Part shown: piece by piece, positions 59,397 through 64,000 of the stretch | How the letters are laid out: the number at the start of each line of letters is the position of its first letter | Numbering within the stretch: the first letter of the stretch is position 1 | Assembly (NCBI RefSeq): GCF_022867805.1 | Contig: NZ_JALIFO010000014.1 | Coordinates: forward strand, 124,001 to 188,000 | Direction of reading: 5' to 3' | DNA from: Cuneatibacter sp. NSJ-177 | Lineage (GTDB): Bacteria > Bacillota > Clostridia > Lachnospirales > Lachnospiraceae | Length of the DNA: 64,000 nucleotides | Notes under the pieces: generated by a model | Databases searched by the model: none | The model's input: the letters and a program-made list of their open reading frames with translations, nothing else | Told to the model about the DNA's origin: nothing | Made by a program: the position numbers and the translations under genes

Positions 59397-59708
59397 TCAC
59401 ATCCCTAATATTTTCGCGCAGATCTCATCGGCCATCTCATCCTGCCTTGCGTCAAAATCCGTCTCCATCCGCTCCATCACTTTTTCCACATTTTCCTGGA
59501 GTTTCATGATTTCAGCCGACTTTCCGTCCTCCAGCTTCTGACGGATCTCAGCCAGCTTCCGTCCGGTCTCTTCTTCCAGCCTTGCGTCAAAAGCCTTTTT
59601 TTCAGCTTCTTTCTGGCGGGCGATCTCCTTCTTTCTGGCAATCACTGCCTCCATGATTTTTGAAGCGATCGTCTCAATCTCCGACAATTTATTGATCACA
59701 TTCTCCAT
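59397..59708 (-). CDS. V-type ATPase subunit G/H
   Basis: A 103-residue, almost wholly alpha-helical coiled coil (KKEIARQKEAEKKAFDARLE) that pairs with subunit E in the peripheral stalk; the counterpart of NtpF. First gene of the operon. The ORF is open to 59765, but that ATG overlaps a likely -10 (TATGAT at 59760-59765), so the ATG at 59708 with MENVINKLSEIE is preferred although its ribosome site is weak. Confidence 0.9.
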   Translation of the reverse strand: MENVINKLSEIETIASKIMEAVIARKKEIARQKEAEKKAFDARLEEETGRKLAEIRQKLEDGKSAEIMKLQENVEKVMERMETDFDARQDEMADEICAKILGM

Positions 59709-59765
59709 TTGACTGTTCCGCCTGCCTTTCTCTCCGGGAACCCCGGTCTGATTTAACTTTATCAT

Positions 59766-60130
59766 ACACCTTTTTCACAAAAAAGGAAGAATATTTTTCC
59801 CCCTCTCTTTTTTGGTAACTGAAGAAAAAATGAAATTTTCATAAAAAACATAGGAAAACGGAGTCTTTTTCACCTTTCCAGCCATGCGCTAAGATCTCGT
59901 TCAAATTTTGTCAACCGGTTGAGCTTCCAACAGTACGCCTCGATCTCCCTGAAATCCCTCTTTTTCTCACCATCCATTGGCCTCCCTTTCCTTTGTCGAT
60001 CCGCAAACAGGTCTTTTTCGACACCATTCTTCCTGTGGCGTTCTTTTTACTCATTCATAAATTTTCTTCTATATTATTCTACCACTTACTTTTCTTAACG
60101 TCATTTTTACACTTTATCATCCGTTAACTA
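59766..60130. other. AT-rich divergent intergenic region
   Basis: About 365 bases between the ATPase operon and the KamA-family promoter. It holds an AT-rich tract with possible minus-strand promoter elements for the ATPase operon near 59760-59790. I see no coding frame, repeat or RNA structure that I would stand behind in the rest. Confidence 0.5.
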
Positions 60131-60159
60131 TTGACTTTTATCAATTAATCCTCTATAAT
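60131..60159 (+). promoter_or_regulatory. Promoter of KamA-family gene
   Basis: TTGACT (60131-60136), 17 bases, TATAAT (60154-60159). The start would be near 60166, giving a leader of about 270 bases. Confidence 0.85.
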
Positions 60160-60171
60160 TGCATTGTAAAC

Positions 60172-60189
60172 AATTGATAAATATCAATT
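60172..60189. promoter_or_regulatory. Candidate MarR operator
   Basis: AATTGATA-AA-TATCAATT, a perfect 18-bp palindrome just after the transcription start, like typical MarR sites. A partial copy (TTTATCAATT, 60137-60146) lies in the spacer. Confidence 0.65.
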
Positions 60190-60299
60190 TCTATGAATTC
60201 ATCCTCACGTATTCCGATCGTCTTACCAGAATGAATTTCTTCCTATTATTATATTTTAACCATTTTATCCTTCCCCCATGTCGGATAATCAAAATGTCT

Positions 60300-60390
60300 C
60301 ATCTCGGAAGTTCCTTCCGGGATGGTTCTTATTTCATTTTCCCCGGCCGCAGATCCGGCCCAAAACGTCACAGCCATCTTTTACGATGGC
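60300..60390 (+). promoter_or_regulatory. Structured 5' leader of KamA-family gene
   Basis: Three successive stems: 60300-60324 (CATC...CGGAA with TTCCG...GATG), 60345-60360 (GGCCG/CGGCC), and 60373-60390 (GCCATC/GATGGC). No T run follows, and no lysine-riboswitch core was recognised. It could control translation or mRNA life. Confidence 0.45.
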
Positions 60391-60434
60391 CAACACCGGA
60401 AACCAGTTGTACAAACAGTAAAAGGAGGTAACTT

Positions 60435-61559
60435 ATGGGTTGGCAAAATATGTTAAGAGAGAGCAGTACCCAGGCAGAAGAGTTGGCTGCAGCGATGAAT
60501 CTCAGCGAACAGGACGTACAGGCGATGAATGAAATTTTGGATAAATATCCGATGAAGATTCCGGAGTATTACCGGTCCCTGATTGATTTTTCCGATCCGC
60601 AGGATCCCATCCGGAAAATGGCCATCCCGGAGGTTTCCGAGTTTCAATGCGAGGGTACCGAGGATACCAGCGGGGAGTGTTCCAACACGGTAATCCAAGG
60701 AATGCAGCATAAATACGGGCAGACCGCGCTGATTCTTTCCACCAATCAATGCGCGATGTACTGCCGCCACTGTTTCCGCAAGCGGATGGTCGGCTCCTCC
60801 AGCGATGAAATCGCGTCCCAGCTGGGCGAGATGGCCGACTATGTGTCCCGCCACCAGGAGATCACCAATATCCTGATTTCCGGCGGTGATTCCTTCTTAA
60901 ACAGCACAGCAGTTATCCGGAAATACCTGGAAATTTTTACCCAGATTGATCACCTGGATTTCATCCGCTTTGGAACCCGCGTGCCGGTGGTGCTGCCGCA
61001 GCGCATCACGGAAGACCAGGAGCTTCTGGACTGCCTGGAACAATACTCCGCCAAAAAGCAGCTCTTCGTCATCACGCAGTTTAATCATCCAAAGGAGCTG
61101 ACTTTGGAAGCCAAAAAAGCCATCGACGCGCTGCTAAAGCGGCGGATTGTGGTCCGGAATCAAACCGTGCTTTTAAAAGGGGTAAACGACGATCCTCAGG
61201 TCCTCGGTGAACTTTTCAGCAAATTGACGCGCTTTGGCGTGACGCCTTACTACATTTTCCAGTGCCGCCCGGCTCTGGGAGTAAAAAACCAGTTCCAGGT
61301 TCCTCTTCGAAGGGGATACGAAATCGTGGAAGCCGCAAAACAGATGCAAAATGGCCAAGGGAAATCCGTACGCTACTGCCTCTCCCACGTCACCGGCAAA
61401 ATCGAGATTCTAGGCGGCATGCCCTCCGGCGAGATGCTGTTCAAATACCATCAGGCCAAATATTCCGAGGATGCTTCTCGTATTTTCACTGTGGATGTGG
61501 AGAATGACCAATGCTGGCTGGACTTTGACGATCCCCACAAAGAAGCGGTCGTTGCATAG
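60435..61559 (+). CDS. KamA-family radical SAM aminomutase
   Basis: A 374-residue PLP-dependent radical SAM enzyme of the lysine 2,3-aminomutase family. The cluster motif is Cys106-Cys110-Cys113 (CAMYCRHC). SAM-side features are ISGGDSF near 150 and the RFGTRVPVVLPQRI strand; PLP-side features are FVITQFNHPKE, VRNQTVLLKGVNDD and a Lys in TGKIEILGG. It is shorter than KamA of Clostridium (about 416) and closer to EpmB-like or orphan KamA homologs, so lysine 2,3-aminomutase activity is not certain. No beta-lysine or efp genes are adjacent. AAAGGAGG precedes the ATG. Confidence 0.88.
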   Translation: MGWQNMLRESSTQAEELAAAMNLSEQDVQAMNEILDKYPMKIPEYYRSLIDFSDPQDPIRKMAIPEVSEFQCEGTEDTSGECSNTVIQGMQHKYGQTALILSTNQCAMYCRHCFRKRMVGSSSDEIASQLGEMADYVSRHQEITNILISGGDSFLNSTAVIRKYLEIFTQIDHLDFIRFGTRVPVVLPQRITEDQELLDCLEQYSAKKQLFVITQFNHPKELTLEAKKAIDALLKRRIVVRNQTVLLKGVNDDPQVLGELFSKLTRFGVTPYYIFQCRPALGVKNQFQVPLRRGYEIVEAAKQMQNGQGKSVRYCLSHVTGKIEILGGMPSGEMLFKYHQAKYSEDASRIFTVDVENDQCWLDFDDPHKEAVVA

Positions 61560-61715
61560 ACATCATTTCCGCCGAAACCGATTGACGGGATCCATTCCTG
61601 TTTGTATAATTGACATCGGTATGGGAGATTCTGCCGGTCCAATCAGGGCGGCAGTTGAATTGCTTCTTCTTTTCCCGTGACCATAATGTGCGCAAGCCGC
61701 ATGGAGGGAGAAACT

Positions 61716-62159
61716 ATGAACGCGCCGACATATGACGATTCCGTGACAAATTCTATCCTGGAAGTGTTTCCGATCTGCCAGAAACTTGTTATGAACTCCG
61801 TCAACCTGAAAGAACCGCGCCTGACGAAAACGCAGCTGTACATCCTGCTTTCCCTGATCGGAAAGCCCCGGCTCACCATGTCCCAGTTAGCCGCCTACAT
61901 CGCCTCCTCCAAGGAGCAGGCCACCCGCGCCGTAGCGCCGCTGGTGGAGCACGGATATGTCGAGCGGGTCCACGATCCGGAAAACCGCACCCTGGTCTAT
62001 ATTCAGCTGACCGATGCAGGCAGGCATTTCCTTCAGACAGAAAAAGAACAGATCAGGCGGTCCTTGACCAACCGGATTTCTTCCCTGTCCGAAGACGACC
62101 GGGAAGAATTTCAAAAATCCGTCAGCACTACGCTGAGGATTTTAAAAAAACTGGAATAA
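61716..62159 (+). CDS. MarR-family regulator
   Basis: A 147-residue repressor. The winged helix shows TKTQLYILLSLIGKPRLTMSQ, then YIASSKEQATRAVAPLVEHG and a wing ERVHDPENRTLVYIQLTDAG with the D-x-R turn of MarR. It follows the KamA-family gene by 156 bases, with GGAGG before the ATG. The palindrome in the KamA-family leader is the expected target. Confidence 0.92.
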   Translation: MNAPTYDDSVTNSILEVFPICQKLVMNSVNLKEPRLTKTQLYILLSLIGKPRLTMSQLAAYIASSKEQATRAVAPLVEHGYVERVHDPENRTLVYIQLTDAGRHFLQTEKEQIRRSLTNRISSLSEDDREEFQKSVSTTLRILKKLE

Positions 62160-62160
62160 A

Positions 62161-62196
62161 AGAATACCGTCCGGAAAAATTTCCGGACGGTATTCT
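62161..62196. terminator. Strong terminator after MarR gene
   Basis: AGAATACCGTCCGGAAA (62161-62177) pairs perfectly with TTTCCGGACGGTATTCT (62180-62196), then TTTATTTTT. It also stops the convergent ABC-transporter unit. Confidence 0.92.
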
Positions 62197-62211
62197 TTTA
62201 TTTTTAAGTCT

Positions 62212-63192
62212 TTAATGCAAATGGCAAGATACAAAATGTCCCGCCTCGATTTCTTTGCGTACCGGAACTTCTTCACGGCAACGATCGGTTGCGTAAGGGC
62301 ACCGGTCGGTAAACTGACAGCATTCCTTGGGATTGATAGGACTGGGAATTTCCCCTTTAATGACGATCCGTTTTTTAGCCTTGGTCACCCGAGGATCGGC
62401 CACCGGGATGGCGGAAAGCAACGCCTGGGTGTAAGGATGTACCGGATGGGCATAAAGCTCATCCGCCGGTGCTTCCTCTACAATGGTCCCCAGATACATG
62501 ACAATTACGCGGTCGGAAATATATTTGACAACGCTTAAATCATGGGCGATAAAGAGATAAGTCAGCCCCAGCTCTTGCTGCAATTTCTTCAGCATGTTAA
62601 TTACCTGCGCCTGAATCGACACGTCCAGGGCCGAGATCGGTTCATCGCAGACAATGAACTCCGGATCCACCGATAATGCGCGGGCAATACCGATCCGCTG
62701 TCTCTGACCGCCGGAAAACTCATGGCTGAAACGGTTCATATGCTCTTTATTCAGACCTACGCGGGCCAACAATGCTTCCGCCTTCTGCTGGCATTCTGCA
62801 CTGGACAATTTACTGTGATGCAGCTTCATCCCCTCGGTCACAATCTCTCCCACTGTCATACGGGGATTCAGCGAGGCGTAAGGATTCTGAAAAATCATCT
62901 GTACATCCGAGTGAAACTTCATCCGTTCCTCTTTTGAGAAGGTCTGAATGTCCCGCCCCTTATAGTAGACGTGGCCAGAGGTAGGTGTGTAGAGATTGAC
63001 CAGGCAACGTCCGGTGGTCGATTTCCCGCAGCCGGATTCGCCTACCAAACCAACCGTCTCCCCTTTATTTACGTTAAAGGTCACATGGTTCACAGCTTTC
63101 AGAGTTGCCTTCCGGGAGAGCTGAAAGAATTTACACAGATCGTCCGCCTGTATCAGCGGTTCGGGCGTTACCACTTTCTTTTCTTCGCTCAT
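62212..63192 (-). CDS. Oligopeptide ABC transporter ATPase (OppF type) 2
   Basis: A 326-residue ATPase: Walker A GESGCGKST near 54-62, signature HEFSGGQRQR, Walker B FIVCDEPISALD, H-loop IAHDLSVV, and the CQFTDRCPYATDRC cluster segment. It overlaps the next ATPase gene by four bases. The transporter is separate from the one at 30-36 kb; its permeases and binding protein lie beyond the window. Confidence 0.95.
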   Translation of the reverse strand: MSEEKKVVTPEPLIQADDLCKFFQLSRKATLKAVNHVTFNVNKGETVGLVGESGCGKSTTGRCLVNLYTPTSGHVYYKGRDIQTFSKEERMKFHSDVQMIFQNPYASLNPRMTVGEIVTEGMKLHHSKLSSAECQQKAEALLARVGLNKEHMNRFSHEFSGGQRQRIGIARALSVDPEFIVCDEPISALDVSIQAQVINMLKKLQQELGLTYLFIAHDLSVVKYISDRVIVMYLGTIVEEAPADELYAHPVHPYTQALLSAIPVADPRVTKAKKRIVIKGEIPSPINPKECCQFTDRCPYATDRCREEVPVRKEIEAGHFVSCHLH

Positions 63193-64000
63193 ACGGTCTC
63201 CTTTCTCTTCCCTCGCAGATCTACCTTGGGAGCCATCTCATGCTGCAGCCAGCAGGCGGATCGGTGCTCCTCGGTAAGATTCGTATATTCCGGCGGATGC
63301 TCCAAGCATACTTTCATCGCATAATCACAGCGCGCCGCAAAGGGGCAACCCTTCGGTGGTGCAAACAAATCGGGGGGAGTGCCGGGAATCGGCGTTAAAA
63401 CGCTATTCTTATCGGTATCCAAACTGGCGATGGAATTCATCAGGCCATAGGTATAAGGATGGGCGGTTTCATAGAAAATTTCATCTACCGTTCCGTTTTC
63501 TAAAACCTTGCCGCCGTACATGACTACCACGCGGTCACAGAGCTTGGCAATGACTCCAAGGTCGTGTGTAATCATAATAATAGAGGTTCCAAACTTTTCC
63601 CTTAGTTCCAAAAGCAGATCCAGAATCTGCGCCTCGATGGTAACGTCCAGGGAGGTGGTCGGCTCGTCACAAATGATCATGGTGGGATCGCTGACCAAAG
63701 CGATGGCAATCATGATCCTCTGCTTCATTCCACCGGATAGTTCATGGGGATACTGGCGATAACGTTTTTCCGCGTCGGAAATCCCCACCAGTCTCATAAT
63801 GTTTAACACCTTTTTATGAATTTCGGCTTTCGAAATATCTTTATGACCATGGAATACTTCTTCAATCTGTTTTCCCACACGCATGGTAGGATTCAGCGAT
63901 GTCATGGGATCCTGGAAAATAAAACCAATTTCCCTGCTACGCAGCGCCTTGAGCTCTGCCTTACTCATCTTCAATACGTCCTTGCCCTTATAAAGGATCT
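63189..64000 (-). CDS. Oligopeptide ABC transporter ATPase (OppD type) 2, partial
   Basis: Reading on the minus strand from the window edge the frame is ILYKGKDVLKMSKAELKALR, continuing into FIFQDPMTSLNPTMRVG (Q-loop region), signature HELSGGMKQR, Walker B MIICDEPTTSLD, H-loop ITHDLGVI and CPFAARCDYAMKVC. Walker A is outside the window, so the start is not seen; the internal ATG at 63974 is not the start. It pairs with the OppF-type gene downstream. Confidence 0.93.
   Translation of the reverse strand, partial: ILYKGKDVLKMSKAELKALRSREIGFIFQDPMTSLNPTMRVGKQIEEVFHGHKDISKAEIHKKVLNIMRLVGISDAEKRYRQYPHELSGGMKQRIMIAIALVSDPTMIICDEPTTSLDVTIEAQILDLLLELREKFGTSIIMITHDLGVIAKLCDRVVVMYGGKVLENGTVDEIFYETAHPYTYGLMNSIASLDTDKNSVLTPIPGTPPDLFAPPKGCPFAARCDYAMKVCLEHPPEYTNLTEEHRSACWLQHEMAPKVDLRGKRKETV

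Noticed and set aside
60166-60434. Lysine riboswitch in the KamA-family leader
   Set aside because: The conserved core and five-stem arrangement are not visible; reported as an unassigned leader instead.
1-64000. CRISPR arrays, tRNA or rRNA genes, prophage or integrase genes, insertion sequences
   Set aside because: No regularly spaced repeats, cloverleaf or conserved rRNA stretches and no transposase or integrase motifs were recognised on either strand.

Overview
The window looks like chromosome of a mid-GC, low-sporadic-element Firmicute, most likely an anaerobic amino-acid- and purine-using member of the Clostridia (Lachnospiraceae-like). The reasons are family content rather than any database search: a V/A-type ATPase operon, FeoB with a Cys-rich partner, DUF3793 and DUF2325 proteins, Opp/Dpp peptide transporters, a KamA-type radical SAM enzyme, AGGAGG-type ribosome sites before almost every gene, and TTGACA/TATAAT promoters. 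I see no rRNA, tRNA, CRISPR array, phage or insertion sequence.

Layout. (1) 1-520 is the start of a REC/HD-GYP response regulator cut by the window edge. (2) 650-5710 is a purine-salvage/catabolism unit: a strong promoter, two tandem guanine-riboswitch-like aptamers with an altered ligand pocket, then guanine deaminase, an NCS2-type purine permease and adenine deaminase. (3) 5797-11362 is an iron regulon: feoA-feoA-feoB plus a Cys-rich membrane protein, a divergent DtxR-family repressor, and a second unit (DUF2325, DUF3793, flavodoxin). All share TTAG-N-CTAA palindromes at their promoters. (4) 11445-20269 holds a URO-D/methyltransferase-like protein with a divergent TetR gene, mgtE, a HAD phosphatase, hutH with a divergent GntR regulator, an AraC regulator and a VOC protein. 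(5) 20288-21591 is decayed: one open frame is a fusion of pieces of an oligopeptide permease, its ATPase and a hydrolase. (6) 21881-37971 is a peptide-use region. A 12-gene minus-strand unit encodes an Opp/Dpp transporter, M24 and M29 peptidases, a DUF4438 protein, two VOC proteins, a MATE exporter and a protein made of two copies of one domain. It is preceded by a 24-bp palindrome placed like a class II CRP site and by a divergent Crp/Fnr gene. A second Crp/Fnr gene faces an aminotransferase/racemase pair in a similar arrangement.

(7) 38116-50976 combines a three-subunit molybdenum hydroxylase with most of the histidine-degradation pathway: hutI, hutU, hutD, a cyclodeaminase and ftcD, with hutH lying 25 kb away. 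Between them sits a 956-residue BTAD-AAA-TPR regulator. The promoters of hutUI and ftcD share a 33-bp box: two TTGAC repeats 11 bp apart, placed 10 bp before the -10. That is the geometry of SARP/BTAD activator sites. (8) 51138-59708 is a complete nine-gene V-type ATPase operon. (9) 60131-62159 is a KamA-family radical SAM gene behind a 270-nt structured leader, followed by a MarR gene and a matching palindrome. (10) The right edge carries two ATPase genes of another Opp/Dpp transporter, the second cut by the window.

Taken together the region scavenges peptides, histidine and purines for nitrogen, carbon and one-carbon units, with each catabolic block under its own local regulator. The most interesting signals are regulatory: the variant tandem riboswitch, the SARP-like hut promoter pair, and the -41.5 palindromes of the Crp/Fnr genes.
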